64,000 nucleotides of DNA from Thermomonospora catenispora (GCF_006363815.1 NZ_RRYT01000003.1:62001-126000); one strand, 5' to 3'. Shown: positions 12,425 through 23,199, counted from the stretch's first letter. Translations and numbers: made by a program. Notes: generated by a model not told the origin, from the letters alone.

Positions 12425-12428
<4 letters not shown>
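11733..12428 (-). CDS. grpE: GrpE nucleotide-exchange factor
   Basis: 231 residues. The central long helix (about 55-115, [19 protein letters not shown]) gives dimerisation. The C-terminal beta domain ([39 protein letters not shown]) inserts into DnaK to release ADP. The N-terminus and the acidic Glu/Pro/Ser-rich tail are longer than in Gram-negative GrpE, as is usual in actinobacteria. The GTG start at 12428 overlaps the dnaK stop (GTGA), so translation is coupled. Confidence 0.96.
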
Positions 12429-14287
<1,859 letters not shown>

Positions 14288-14420
14288 GGTCTTCGTCCTC
14301 CGTCGTCACTCGGCCGTCCCCGAGGGCGGCCGCTTCATCGGGTGCCCGCGGTGAGCGGGCACGCGGTTTGCAGTCCGTTCCGCGGTACAGGGTGCCTACC
14401 GTGGTAGGTCGTGTCAAATT

Positions 14421-14443
14421 AGTTGAGTCTTGTGGGCTCAACT
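14421..14443. promoter_or_regulatory. HAIR-like HspR operator upstream of dnaK
   Basis: AGTTGAG and CTCAACT are perfect inverted arms across 9 bases. The known HAIR consensus is CTTGAGT-N7-ACTCAAG; this site matches as GTTGAGT-N7-GCTCAAC, with two changes per arm. A second half-site TTGAGT sits at 14471-14476. A TTGACA at 14412-14417 (minus strand) lies beside it. Confidence 0.75.
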
Positions 14444-14734
14444 TTGCTGCTGCTTCTGCTAACAAGACGGTTGAGTCCGTTATTCCGTTCCCGGCCGGCG
14501 CCCGGCGGCGGGTCCGCGGACGGCCGCCGGAGCCGAGCGGATGAACCGGCGACGACCGGGCGCCGACCCGGCGGCGGGGCGGTCCGGCGGTGAGGGGGAA
14601 GTCGAGGGGAGCGGCCCCCGCTCTCTCGACCCCGCCGCGCCCGCGCCGCTGCGGCCGCTGAGAAGCCCCGGTCCCGATGCCCGGTCCCCGCTCCTCGCGC
14701 TCCGCCGCGGCCGTTGTGAAATGTCGTGAAAAGC

Positions 14735-14773
14735 AAGCGGCGGCCACGGGCGATGTGCCCGCGGCCGCCGCTT
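14735..14773 (-). terminator. Terminator hairpin for the gene at 14996-15430
   Basis: AAGCGGCGGCC pairs perfectly with GGCCGCCGCTT, with further inner GGGC/GCCC pairing. Read on the minus strand the stem is followed by GCTTTTC, a short T-run. It insulates the hypothetical gene from the dnaK promoter. Confidence 0.65.
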
Positions 14774-14995
14774 TCATCCGGGACGGAGGTCCTCGTGATG
14801 ACCGGTCTCACGACCGGGAGGCGGCGATGACGTCCTCATCGCGGGGGCGCGGACCTTCGTCCCCGCGAGGAGGGGACGCCCGCCGAGGGGATGAAGGAGA
14901 TCGCGCCCGCCCCCGTACGCCGCCGGAAGAGCCCGCACGTCCTCGGCGGGCGCTTCCGCGTGCTCTCCGGCGCGGCGGCGAGAGGGCGGGGGACG

Positions 14996-15430
14996 TCAGC
15001 CATGGCAGCCGTCCGCGACGCCGACGACCGCGAGCTGCACATGGGTCGAGCCGCCGGAGAGCCAATAGCCCCAGCAGATGTCCGTGCCGCAGGACAGGTC
15101 GTACAGCGCCCGTCCGAACAGGGTCTCGGGCTCGATCGCCGTGGCGGCCTGCCCCGCGCTCGGCCTGATGGACTCCCACTGCCCCCGCAGCCACTCCACC
15201 GCGCTGTCGGGGGTCTTGGCCACGTGCTGGAGGGTGCGCGCCGGCTTGCGCAGCCAGTCACGGATGATCTTCGGTGCCGCGTCGGTGTTCGGATCCTCGC
15301 GCACCAGGTCGTTGCCGAACGTGGCCCCGTCCATGCGGGCCATGTAGCAGTGCCAGTGCAGTCCCTTCTCCCGCCAGTCATCGCGAGGACGACGCCAGTA
15401 CGCGTCGTAGTCGAACGGTGCGATGCTCAC
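14996..15430 (-). CDS. Hypothetical protein, 144 residues
   Basis: Not recognised. The likely start is GTG 15430 with AGGTGG directly upstream (short spacing). A longer frame reaches 15544, but its extra N-terminus is low-complexity Ala/Gly/Pro and looks non-coding. The product is soluble and Trp-rich (YDAYWRRPRDDWREKGLHWHCYMARMDG), with two Cys in LSCGTDICWGYW near residue 115. No signal peptide or membrane helix. The paired Cys and many aromatics suggest a compact domain, but no catalytic motif can be named. It stands alone with its own terminator downstream. Confidence 0.6.
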   Translation of the reverse strand: MSIAPFDYDAYWRRPRDDWREKGLHWHCYMARMDGATFGNDLVREDPNTDAAPKIIRDWLRKPARTLQHVAKTPDSAVEWLRGQWESIRPSAGQAATAIEPETLFGRALYDLSCGTDICWGYWLSGGSTHVQLAVVGVADGCHG

Positions 15431-15571
15431 GCCACCTAAGTCTGCCCCGCCGCTCCGGCGGCCGGCCGCAGCCGACCCGGCCGGCGCGGGTGCGGCCGGC
15501 GGGACACCGGTGAGACGCCGACGAGACGCCGACGAGACGCGCACCGGGCGCCGCTCCGGCGGCCGGCCGCC

Positions 15572-16207
15572 TCACGCGATGCGGCGGACCAGCACGATGA
15601 CGTCGGTGAGCGGGCCGGTCACCCCGCCGGGGCCGGTGGCCAGGCGTTCCTGGACGGCCAGGCGTTCGGGGCGGTAGCGGGCGGGGTCCAGGGCCATGCC
15701 CTCGTGGATCTCCTGGGGGGTGGAGAAGCGGACGTGGTGGGGGTGGGGCTCGGGCGCCCAGGGCGGCACGGAGCCGTGTTCGACGACGAACAACAGGCCG
15801 CCGACGGTCAGGGCCCCGGCCGCCCGGCGCAGGAGCCCGTCGCGGGCGGACTCCTGGTGGCAGTGCAGGAACAGGGACGAGACCAGGTCGTAGGCGCCGT
15901 CGGGGAAGGTGCGGGTCAGATCATGCCGCTCGGTGGTGATGCGGTCCGCGACTCCCGCGCGTTCGGCGAGCGCGCGCGTCCGGTCCAGCGCGGTGGGGGA
16001 GATGTCGACGGCGGTGACCCGCCAGCCCCGGGAGGCCAGATGAACGGCGTCGCCGCCCTCGCCGCAGCCCAGGTCGAGGGCGCGGCCGGGGGACAGGGGC
16101 GCGACGAGATCGACCAGGGGCCGGTTGGGCTCACCGCTCCAGACCTGGGAGCTGCCGGCGTAGCGCTCTTCCCAGAGCCGTTCGGCCTCGTCGTGCGGTT
16201 CGTTCAT
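15572..16207 (-). CDS. Class I SAM-dependent methyltransferase
   Basis: 211 residues. Rossmann-type methyltransferase: motif I is ALDLGCGEGGDAVHLA near residue 44, followed by VTAVDISPTALDR with the acidic residue that holds the SAM ribose. Motif IV/V regions are YDLVSSLFLHCHQ and a late GGLLFVVEHGS. The sequence resembles the Tellurite-resistance/UbiE-like small methyltransferases, but the substrate is not evident. ATG 16207 has GGAGG in front; the frame continues upstream only into low-complexity sequence. The leader holds a hairpin (16226-16243) close to the ribosome site. Confidence 0.85.
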   Translation of the reverse strand: MNEPHDEAERLWEERYAGSSQVWSGEPNRPLVDLVAPLSPGRALDLGCGEGGDAVHLASRGWRVTAVDISPTALDRTRALAERAGVADRITTERHDLTRTFPDGAYDLVSSLFLHCHQESARDGLLRRAAGALTVGGLLFVVEHGSVPPWAPEPHPHHVRFSTPQEIHEGMALDPARYRPERLAVQERLATGPGGVTGPLTDVIVLVRRIA

Positions 16208-16225
16208 CGGAAACCTCCGAGGAGA

Positions 16226-16243
16226 CCCCGCCTGAAGGCGGGG
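16226..16243. repeat. Isolated CCCCGCC-TGAA-GGCGGGG hairpin
   Basis: A perfect 7-bp stem and 4-base loop followed by AGGGAGTC. Similar hairpins are found at the right ends of IS200/IS605-type elements in actinobacteria, but no transposase is near. On the minus strand it sits just upstream of the methyltransferase ribosome site, so it may instead affect translation. Confidence 0.35.
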
Positions 16244-16643
16244 AGGGAGTCGGCGCGGATCCTTCGGGTCGGGGACGGGGCGGGGGAGGATCACGGCGCT
16301 CGGGCCTCGGCGCCGTTCTTCGTCGGTCTCGGTGGGTCTCGGTCGACCTTCGTCGGAATGGTGCCCGTGATCTGGGGGGATGCGCAGCCCGGTCGGCGTT
16401 TCGGAGCGGAGGCGGGGAGGGTTTCGGTGCGGGCGCAAAGAGGACGCGGAGGGGAAGGCAGAAGGGAAGCGGAGAGGAAGCGGAGAGGAGGGCGCCGGGC
16501 GTCGGGGGCGCGTCGAGGTTGTGCGGGGCCACAGCGCGGCTCGCGCCACCCCTTCTACCTGCACATTTGTTTGCAGGTGGGCGGAGTCGGGAGGTATACC
16601 ACGACTTCGGCGGGTGACGGGCCGTTCGGCCTAGTGACCGCAT

Positions 16644-16663
16644 ATGCTACTCCCGAGTAGTAT
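16644..16663. promoter_or_regulatory. TetR-type dyad upstream of the EtfD-like gene
   Basis: CTACTC-CC-GAGTAG is a perfect dyad at 16647-16660, extended to 20 bp as AT(G)CTACTC/GAGTAG(T)AT with one mismatch. It lies 80 bases before the TTG start. Size and symmetry suit a TetR-family operator. Confidence 0.5.
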
Positions 16664-16742
16664 TTCGGCCCCCGGATGCTGGGCTGTCCGTCGCGAGCCC
16701 TACGCTGACAGCCGACGCCCGTACCTTCAGGAGGACGGAACC

Positions 16743-18899
16743 TTGCAATACGCGGTCACGTTGATCGTTGGGCTCGTCGGTACGGCGGTGGCGGTTGCGC
16801 TGGCCGGCCGGCGGGTGTTGTTCCTGTGGAGGCTCTTCAAGAGCGGACAGCCCGACCCCGAACGGGTGCTTCAGGTCAAGCGTGACCCGAAGGGCGACGT
16901 GAAGGGCCAGGTCGTCGAGGTCTTCGGGCAGCGCAAGCTGCTGAAGTGGACCGTGGCGGGAGCCGCGCACTTCGCGGTGATGTGGGCCTTCTTCCTGCTG
17001 GCGACCGTCTACCTGGAGGCGGGAGTTCAGCTGCTGTTCGGGCTCGAGGCGCACATCCCCTTCCTGCAGACCTGGCCGCCGATCGGGTTCGTGCAGGACA
17101 CCATCGCGCTGGCCTGCCTGGCGGGTCTGGCCACCTTCACCGTGATCCGGATCCAGAACTCGCCCAAGCGGCTCGACCGCAAGTCCCGCTTCAAGGGCTC
17201 GCACACCGGCGGCGCCTGGCTCATCCTGTTCATGATCTTCAATGTGATCTGGACGATGTTCGCCTTCCGGGGCGCCGAGGTGGCGAACGGGAACTTCACC
17301 TACGGCAAGGCCGCCTACGCCTCCTACGGCGTCGGCCAGCTGATGAAGAACCTGGGCGAGCCCGAGTCCGGTCTGCTGGTCTTCCTGGAGGCCGCCTTCC
17401 TCCTGGCGCACATCGGCGTCGCGCTGGTCTTCCTGATCATCGTCGTCAACTCCAAGCACCTGCACATCTTCCTGGCGCCGCTGAACGTCATGTTCAAGCG
17501 CCGCCCGGACGGCCTGGGCGCCGCCCAGCCGATGATGAGCAACGGCAAGCCGCTGGACTTCGAGGAGGCCGACCCCGACACCGACACCTTCGGCCGCGGC
17601 AAGATCGAGGACTTCACCTGGAAGGGCTTCCTGGACATGGCGACCTGCACCGAGTGCGGTCGCTGCCAGTCCCAGTGCCCCGCCTGGAACACCGGCAAGC
17701 CGCTGTCGCCGAAGATGGTCATCCTCGAGCTGCGTGACCACGCCTTCGCCAAGGCCCCCTACATCCTGGCCTCCGAGGAGGAGCGGGAGAAGTTCACCGA
17801 CGAGCAGAAGGCCGCCATGCAGGTGGACAAGGAGCTCGTCGGCGAGGACGGCGTCATCCACCCCGACGTGCTGTGGTCGTGCACCAACTGCGGCGCCTGC
17901 GTCGAGCAGTGCCCGGTGGACATCGAGCACATCGACCACATCCTGGACATGCGCCGCTTCCAGGTCATGATCGAGTCCTCGTTCCCCAGCGAGGCGGGCG
18001 TGATGCTCAAGAACCTGGAGAACAAGGGCAACCCGTGGGGCATGTCCGAGATGAAGCGCCTGGAGTGGATCGAGGAGCTCGACTTCGAGGTCCCGGTCGT
18101 CGAGGACTCCATGCCCGAGGACGCCGAGTACCTGTTCTGGGTCGGGTGCGCCGGCGCCCTGGAGGACCGCGCCAAGAAGACCACCAAGGCCGTCGCCGAG
18201 CTGCTGCACATCGCCGGCGTCAAGTTCGCCGTGCTCGGCCCCATGGAGGCCTGCACCGGTGACCCGGCCCGCCGGCTGGGCATGGAGTTCATCTTCCAGA
18301 TGCTCGGCCAGCAGAACGTGGAGACCCTCAACGAGGCCGGGGTCAAGAAGATCGTGGCGACCTGCCCGCACTGCTTCAACACCTTGGCCAACGAGTACCC
18401 GCAGATCGGCGGGAACTACGAGGTCGTCCACCACACCCAGCTGCTGGCCAAGCTGGTCGAGGAGGGCAAGCTCACCCCGGTCACCCCGATCGAGGAGAAG
18501 ATCACCTACCACGACCCCTGCTTCCTGGGCCGTCACAACAAGGTCTACAAGCAGCCGCGCGACATCATGGCCACCGTCCCGGGCGTCAAGACCCAGGAGA
18601 TGCACCGGCACAAGGACCGCGGCTTCTGCTGCGGCGCTGGCGGCGCCCGGATGTGGATGGAGGAGCGCATCGGCAAGCGCATCAACACCGAGCGGGTGGA
18701 CGAGGCGCTGACCACCGACCCCGACACCGTCTCCACCGCCTGCCCGTTCTGCCTGGTGATGCTGGGCGACGCCATCAACGAGAAGAAGAACGCCGGACAG
18801 GCCAAGGAGAGCCTGGAGGTCGTCGACGTCTCCCAGCTGCTGATCCGCTCCATCAAGGGCGAGGACGCCGCTCCCAAGGAGCCCGTCGCCGCCGAGTGA
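16743..18899 (+). CDS. Membrane iron-sulfur oxidoreductase, EtfD-like (heterodisulfide-reductase-related)
   Basis: 718 residues. The N-terminal 250 hold about five membrane helices, forming a NarI-like part. Two 4Fe-4S motifs follow: CTECGRCQSQCP near residue 301 and CTNCGACVEQCP near 380. Two CCG domains (cysteine-rich, HdrB type) come next, the second with FCCGAGGARMW near residue 627. Homologues in mycobacteria (EtfD, Rv0338c) pass electrons from electron-transfer flavoprotein to menaquinone during fatty-acid oxidation; that role is inferred here. TTG 16743 was chosen because AGGAGG lies 8 bases upstream and the first helix starts there. A strong terminator follows. The dyad at 16644 may bind a fatty-acid-sensing TetR regulator. 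Confidence 0.85.
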   Translation: MQYAVTLIVGLVGTAVAVALAGRRVLFLWRLFKSGQPDPERVLQVKRDPKGDVKGQVVEVFGQRKLLKWTVAGAAHFAVMWAFFLLATVYLEAGVQLLFGLEAHIPFLQTWPPIGFVQDTIALACLAGLATFTVIRIQNSPKRLDRKSRFKGSHTGGAWLILFMIFNVIWTMFAFRGAEVANGNFTYGKAAYASYGVGQLMKNLGEPESGLLVFLEAAFLLAHIGVALVFLIIVVNSKHLHIFLAPLNVMFKRRPDGLGAAQPMMSNGKPLDFEEADPDTDTFGRGKIEDFTWKGFLDMATCTECGRCQSQCPAWNTGKPLSPKMVILELRDHAFAKAPYILASEEEREKFTDEQKAAMQVDKELVGEDGVIHPDVLWSCTNCGACVEQCPVDIEHIDHILDMRRFQVMIESSFPSEAGVMLKNLENKGNPWGMSEMKRLEWIEELDFEVPVVEDSMPEDAEYLFWVGCAGALEDRAKKTTKAVAELLHIAGVKFAVLGPMEACTGDPARRLGMEFIFQMLGQQNVETLNEAGVKKIVATCPHCFNTLANEYPQIGGNYEVVHHTQLLAKLVEEGKLTPVTPIEEKITYHDPCFLGRHNKVYKQPRDIMATVPGVKTQEMHRHKDRGFCCGAGGARMWMEERIGKRINTERVDEALTTDPDTVSTACPFCLVMLGDAINEKKNAGQAKESLEVVDVSQLLIRSIKGEDAAPKEPVAAE

Positions 18900-18923
18900 C
18901 CGGATCGGCCGCCTGAGGCCCCG

Positions 18924-18959
18924 CTGCGCCCTTCCCCGGACCGCCGGGGAAGGGCGCAG
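18924..18959 (+). terminator. Strong terminator after the EtfD-like gene
   Basis: A perfect 16-bp stem: CTGCGCCCTTCCCCGG pairs with CCGGGGAAGGGCGCAG around the loop ACCG. It starts 24 bases past the stop codon. Confidence 0.8.
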
Positions 18960-19398
18960 CCGTGTCTCCGCCCCGCGCGCTCCGGTCGCGTTCCGGGGCG
19001 TGCCGCGGGCTCCATGGAGCCCGGGCGGGTCCGGCTCCCGAGGGCGCGCCACGGGCCCGTCATGGGACCTTGAAACGGGATCGCGCATCTGCGCGGGCCC
19101 GAGACCGACCGGTCCGCGAGCCTCCCGGGGCGACCTTGAAGGACCGGGGGCCTGTGCAGGGCCCTCCGGTCGTTCTCCGTACGGCCGAGGCGGGCTTCAA
19201 GGCGTTCAGGACCTTCAGGGTGTTCAGGACGCCGACAGACGATCGACGGACGACGGGCGACGGACGACGGGCGTTGTGCCGGCCGTGGCGCGACTTGTGC
19301 GGCCCCGGGGACGGAGGAATCTCTCCGGCGGTGCTCTCGGCGGTTCTCCGGTGAACGGAGCCGGGATTCCGGCCGTTCACCCATGATGATCAATGCGA

Positions 19399-19416
19399 TC
19401 ACGTACAGTGACGTGA
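19399..19416. promoter_or_regulatory. Inverted repeat TCACGT-N6-ACGTGA
   Basis: Perfect 6-bp arms in the AT-richer stretch upstream of ectA, about 350 bases before the start. Probably an operator; the binding protein is unknown. Confidence 0.4.
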
Positions 19417-19457
19417 GCGGCCGACCGAGAGGCCGGACATAAAAGTCGTTTCAATCG

Positions 19458-19488
19458 GATCACAGGTTTACATCAGAATCCTGTGATC
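19458..19488. promoter_or_regulatory. Perfect 9-bp inverted repeat overlapping a CRP-like site
   Basis: Arms GATCACAGG and CCTGTGATC are 13 bases apart. The right arm runs into the CRP-like sequence at 19482-19497, so two factors could compete here. Confidence 0.5.
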
Positions 19489-19497
19489 TAGGTCACG
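19482..19497. promoter_or_regulatory. CRP-family binding site
   Basis: TGTGATCTAGGTCACG matches the TGTGA-N6-TCACA consensus of CRP-family regulators at nine of ten defined positions. It lies about 270 bases before ectA, in the only AT-richer part of the gap. Confidence 0.55.
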
Positions 19498-19763
19498 GTT
19501 AAATTTGACTGACTCGTACTGTTTTCCACATGTCCCGCCGAGTGGACGGGCAGATCTGACGGCCGATCAGGAAGCGTTGTCAATCGGCTGAAAAGGCAGG
19601 TGACGCGTCGGTTCACAGGGGGGTCGCGCAGGGTTCGCCGTAACTCCCCGTAGCCGCCGTCCGCGCGAAAGGGCGTCCCCTACCCGCTTTCTCCTTGTTT
19701 TAAACACCTTCCGTGATCGAACACTCCGGGGGTCGTGAGGGACGTCGGCTACGTTCGGTGCAC

Positions 19764-20303
19764 ATGGCCGCGACCCCCCTTCGTGCAGGCACCCGTGACC
19801 TTCGGCTCGACGACGAGATACGGCTGTCCCGTCCGGAGCTTTCGGACGGGCGGGAGCTGTGGCGGATCGCCCGTGACTCGCGCTCCCTGGACCTCAACTC
19901 CCCCTACGGATACGTCCTGTGGTGCCGGGACTTCGCCGACACCTCCGTGGTCGCCCGCGACCGGAAGGGGCCCTGCGGGTTCGTCACCGGATACCTGCGA
20001 CCGGCCGCCCCCGACACCCTCTTCGTCTGGCAGGTGGCGGTGGACGACCGCCGCCGCGGACAGGGCCTGGCCCGCCGGATGCTCGACGAGCTGACCGCCC
20101 GCGACCCCGGACGCCGCTTCCTCGAGGCCACCATCACCCCCGGCAACATCGCCTCGGCGCGACTGTTCGAATCCTTCGCCCGCGCCCGCGGCTGCGAGCT
20201 GGTCCGCCGCGAACTCTTCCCCGCCGACCTGTTCCCCGGACCCGACGACCACCCTCCCCACGAGCCCGAGGTGCTGTACCGCATCGGGCCGCTCACCGAC
20301 TGA
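19764..20303 (+). CDS. ectA: L-2,4-diaminobutyrate acetyltransferase
   Basis: 179 residues. It acetylates L-2,4-diaminobutyrate with acetyl-CoA to the N-gamma-acetyl form, the second step of ectoine synthesis. GNAT fold: substrate region LDLNSPYGYVLWCRDFADTS, acetyl-CoA loop VDDRRRGQGLARRML, and the conserved ITPGNIASARLFESFAR end. It is first in ectABCD. ATG 19764 gives the usual EctA length. A GTG at 19713 would add 17 atypical residues. No ribosome site is seen, and TACGTT just upstream could be a -10 for a leaderless message. Regulation probably involves the dyads at 19.4-19.5 kb. Confidence 0.95.
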   Translation: MAATPLRAGTRDLRLDDEIRLSRPELSDGRELWRIARDSRSLDLNSPYGYVLWCRDFADTSVVARDRKGPCGFVTGYLRPAAPDTLFVWQVAVDDRRRGQGLARRMLDELTARDPGRRFLEATITPGNIASARLFESFARARGCELVRRELFPADLFPGPDDHPPHEPEVLYRIGPLTD

Positions 20304-20372
20304 CGACCGCGCCTTCGACCGTCCAGGACCTCATCTCCCAGGCCCCCACCCGTTCATGGAAGGCAACGACGA

Positions 20373-21632
20373 ATGCACGTGTTCGAACGTCTCGAGTCCC
20401 AGGTCCGCAGCTACTGTCGAGGCTGGCCCACGGTCTTCCGCACCGCGCAGGGCAGCACCGTCACCGACGAGTCCGGCCGGGTCTACCTCGACTTCTTCGC
20501 CGGCGCCGGCTCCCTCAACTACGGACACAACAACCCGCTGCTGAAACAGAGACTGCTGCGCTACCTCGCCGACGACTTCATCGTGCACAGCCTGGACGCC
20601 CACACCGTGGCCAAACGCGAGTTCCTCCAGGCCTTCCACGACATCGTGCTGGCCCCGCGCGGACTGGACTACAAGATCCAGTTCCCCGGCCCGACCGGCA
20701 CCAACGCCGTCGAGGCGGCGCTCAAGCTGGCCCGCAAGTACACCGGGCGGGAGACCGTGGTCAGCTTCACCAACGCCTTCCACGGCATGACGCTGGGCTC
20801 GCTGGCGGTCAGCGGCAACTCGATGAAGCGCGGCGGCGCCGGGGTGCCGCTCAACCACACCTCCACCATGCCCTACGACAACTACCTCGACGGGAGGACC
20901 CCCGACTTCCTGCTGTTCGAGCGGATGCTGGCCGACAGCGGCAGCGGGCTGGACAAGCCCGCCGCGGTGATCGTGGAGACCGTGCAGGGCGAGGGCGGGC
21001 TCAACGCCGCCCGGCCGGAGTGGCTGCGCGGGCTGGCCGACCTGTGCCGCCGCCACGACATCCTGCTGATCGTCGACGACGTGCAGATGGGCTGCGGCCG
21101 CACCGGGCCGTTCTTCAGCTTCGAGGACGCCGGCATCGTCCCCGACATCGTGTGCCTGTCCAAGTCGCTCAGCGGCTACGGGCTGCCCCTGGCGGTCACC
21201 CTGCTGCGTCCGGAGCTGGACGTGTGGGAGCCGGGCGAGCACAACGGCACCTTCCGCGGCTTCAACCCCGCCTTCGTGACCGCCACCGCCGCCCTGGAGT
21301 ACTGGACCGACGATCGGCTCCAGCAGGAGACCCGCGCCAAGGGCGAGCTGATCCGCCGCGCCCTGACCGGCCTCGTCGACGGCCTCGGCGACGCGGTCAC
21401 CGGGCTGCGCGGCCGGGGCATGGCCCAGGGCATCGCCTTCGCCGACCCCCGCGCGGCCGGCCGGGTCTGCGCCCAGGCGTTCCGGCGGGGCCTGCTGATG
21501 GAGACCTCCGGCCCCGAGGGGGAGGTCGCCAAGCTGCTGCCGCCGCTGACCATCACCGAACGCGAACTGACCGACGGTCTGCAGATCCTCGCCGAATCCG
21601 TCACCGCGGCCCTGGAACTGCAGCCGGCCTGA
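20373..21632 (+). CDS. ectB: Diaminobutyrate-2-oxoglutarate aminotransferase
   Basis: 419 residues, class III PLP aminotransferase. It makes L-2,4-diaminobutyrate from aspartate semialdehyde and glutamate, the first committed ectoine step. Visible motifs: [15 protein letters not shown] near residue 30, [20 protein letters not shown] near residue 108, the PLP-contacting [13 protein letters not shown] near residue 230, and catalytic Lys in [10 protein letters not shown] near residue 265. Length and order match EctB exactly. It starts 70 bases after ectA with GGAAGG upstream. Confidence 0.97.
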   Translation: MHVFERLESQVRSYCRGWPTVFRTAQGSTVTDESGRVYLDFFAGAGSLNYGHNNPLLKQRLLRYLADDFIVHSLDAHTVAKREFLQAFHDIVLAPRGLDYKIQFPGPTGTNAVEAALKLARKYTGRETVVSFTNAFHGMTLGSLAVSGNSMKRGGAGVPLNHTSTMPYDNYLDGRTPDFLLFERMLADSGSGLDKPAAVIVETVQGEGGLNAARPEWLRGLADLCRRHDILLIVDDVQMGCGRTGPFFSFEDAGIVPDIVCLSKSLSGYGLPLAVTLLRPELDVWEPGEHNGTFRGFNPAFVTATAALEYWTDDRLQQETRAKGELIRRALTGLVDGLGDAVTGLRGRGMAQGIAFADPRAAGRVCAQAFRRGLLMETSGPEGEVAKLLPPLTITERELTDGLQILAESVTAALELQPA

Positions 21633-21768
21633 CCCGCCGCCCGGGGGCGGCGTCTCCGCGCCGCGGCCGCCCGCTCCCTCCGGTCCTCCGCTCGAAGCGG
21701 GCGACCGTCCTTCGCCGCCCCCGGCGCGGGCCCACCATCACCGGACCCGGAGACGAAAGCGAGCCACT

Positions 21769-22164
21769 GTGATCGTCAAGACCCTCGACGAGGTCATCGG
21801 AACCGAACGCGACGTCGAAGCCGCCACCTGGCGCAGCCGCCGCCTGCTGCTGGCCAGGGAGAAGGTCGGCTTCTCCCTGCACGACACCGTCCTGTACGCC
21901 GGCACCAGCACCTCGATGTGGTACGCCAACCACATCGAGGCCGTCTACTGCATCGAGGGCACCGGCGAACTGGTCAACGACGAGACCGGGGAACGCCACC
22001 CGCTGGCCCCTGGCACCCTGTACGTCCTGGACGGCCACGAGCACCACACCGTCCACGCCCACACCGACCTGCGCACCGTCTGCGTGTTCAACCCGCCCGT
22101 CACCGGACGCGAGGTCCACGACGAGAACGGCGCCTACCCCCTGCTCACCGAGGACGATTCCTGA
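21769..22164 (+). CDS. ectC: Ectoine synthase
   Basis: 131 residues, single cupin domain. It closes N-gamma-acetyl-diaminobutyrate to ectoine by loss of water. Motifs: [19 protein letters not shown] near residue 47 and [15 protein letters not shown] near residue 83, which contain the Glu, Tyr and His metal ligands known for EctC. GTG start at 21769, 137 bases past ectB, with GAAAGCGAG upstream. Confidence 0.97.
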   Translation: MIVKTLDEVIGTERDVEAATWRSRRLLLAREKVGFSLHDTVLYAGTSTSMWYANHIEAVYCIEGTGELVNDETGERHPLAPGTLYVLDGHEHHTVHAHTDLRTVCVFNPPVTGREVHDENGAYPLLTEDDS

Positions 22165-22241
22165 CCTTCCCGGCCGAGCACGGGCCGGGAGCCCTCCCGC
22201 CGCCGGCGACCCGGCCCGTCCCGCACCGAAGGGAGAGAACC

Positions 22242-23123
22242 ATGGTCGACCTGTATCCCACCCGCGGCTCCTGCGAACCGGCCTTCATCGACCGCCGGGA
22301 TCCGGTGGTCTACGGGACCGCGGACGACGGGCCGTTCGACGCCGAGACCCTGGCCGCCTACGACCGCGACGGCTTCGTGACCATCGAGCGGCTGATCACC
22401 CCGGAGGAGGTCGAACGCTACCGCGCCGAGCTGCGCAGGCTGAGCGAGGACCCGGCGCTGCGCGGGGACGAGCGGGTCGTCACCGAGAAGTCCTCGACGG
22501 AGATCAGGTCGATCTTCGAGGTGCACCGCATCAGCGAGGTCTTCGCCGAGCTGGCCCGCGACGAGCGGGTGGTCGGCCGGGCCCGGCAGATCCTCGGCTC
22601 GGACGTCTACGTGCACCAGAGCCGGGTCAACTACAAGCCCGGCTTCAAGGGCAGGGACTTCTACTGGCACTCGGACTTCGAGACCTGGCACGCCGAGGAC
22701 GGCATGCCGCGGATGCGGGCGGTGAGCATCTCCATCGCCCTCACCGACAACTTCGTCTGCAACGGCGGACTGATGATCATGCCGGGGTCGCATCGCACCT
22801 TCGTCTCCTGCGTGGGCGAGACCCCGCCCGAGCACTACCGCGAGTCGCTGAAGGACCAGGAGATCGGCACCCCCGACCCCGAGAGCCTCACCGCCTTGGC
22901 CGAACGGCACGGCATCGAGCTGTGCACCGGCCCGGCCGGCTCGGCGGTCATGTTCGACTGCAACTGCATGCACGGCTCCAACGGCAACATCACGCCGTTC
23001 CCCCGGTCGAACGTGTTCTTCGTCTTCAACAGCGTCGAGAACACCTGCGTCGAGCCGTTCGCCGCCCCGCAGCGGCGCCCCGAGTTCATCGCCGCCCGCG
23101 ACTTCACCCCCGTGGGCGCCTGA
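22242..23123 (+). CDS. ectD: Ectoine 5-hydroxylase
   Basis: 293 residues, Fe(II)/2-oxoglutarate dioxygenase of the PhyH type. It converts ectoine to 5-hydroxyectoine. The EctD signature FYWHSDFETWHAEDGMP (about residues 142-158) includes the H-x-D iron ligands; the distal His is in NCMHGSNGN near residue 246. ATG 22242 is preceded by GGGAGAG. Its presence means the cell can make hydroxyectoine, a stronger desiccation and heat protectant. Confidence 0.97.
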   Translation: MVDLYPTRGSCEPAFIDRRDPVVYGTADDGPFDAETLAAYDRDGFVTIERLITPEEVERYRAELRRLSEDPALRGDERVVTEKSSTEIRSIFEVHRISEVFAELARDERVVGRARQILGSDVYVHQSRVNYKPGFKGRDFYWHSDFETWHAEDGMPRMRAVSISIALTDNFVCNGGLMIMPGSHRTFVSCVGETPPEHYRESLKDQEIGTPDPESLTALAERHGIELCTGPAGSAVMFDCNCMHGSNGNITPFPRSNVFFVFNSVENTCVEPFAAPQRRPEFIAARDFTPVGA

Positions 23124-23167
23124 CCGGGCCCGGGCCGCTCCGACCGGGCGGGTACGCCCTTTGAGAC

Positions 23168-23199
23168 CGTCCCGCCGGCCCCGAGTCGCCGGCGGGACG
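23168..23199 (+). terminator. Hairpin between ectD and ehuB
   Basis: 12-bp perfect arms CGTCCCGCCGGC and GCCGGCGGGACG with an 8-base loop, 44 bases after the ectD stop. No T-run, so it may attenuate rather than block read-through into ehuBCDA. Confidence 0.6.

Larger units (their letters stand above)
14288..14995. other. Regulatory region of the dnaK operon plus a terminator
   Basis: 708 bases. The left part is the dnaK promoter region, with the HAIR-like dyad at 14421-14443, an extra TTGAGT half-site at 14471 and a CCTACC/GGTAGG dyad at 14395-14408. It has AT-rich stretches unlike its surroundings. The right part holds a terminator at 14735-14773 for the gene at 14996. No gene seen. Confidence 0.6.
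16208..16742. other. Intergenic region between divergent genes
   Basis: 535 bases. From the left: a CCCCGCC/GGCGGGG hairpin, a GA-rich purine tract at about 16425-16500, then the promoter region of the EtfD-like gene with a dyad at 16644-16663. No convincing gene. Confidence 0.5.
18900..19763. other. Intergenic region upstream of ectA
   Basis: About 860 bases. The first part holds the terminator at 18924-18959. About 18960-19380 is high-GC sequence with short direct repeats (GACCTTGAA, CGGACGACGGG) and no gene-like frame. From 19380 the base composition drops, and the stretch to 19530 holds three dyads, including a CRP-like site. This looks like a complex control region for the ectoine operon. 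Confidence 0.55.

Noticed and set aside
14395-14408. CCTACC-GT-GGTAGG dyad as a second HspR site
   Set aside because: Does not match HAIR; may be a separate element or a leader hairpin, with no further support.
18962-19354. 130-codon frame downstream of the EtfD-like gene
   Set aside because: Arg/Pro/Gly-rich without structure, begins at a terminator, no ribosome site.
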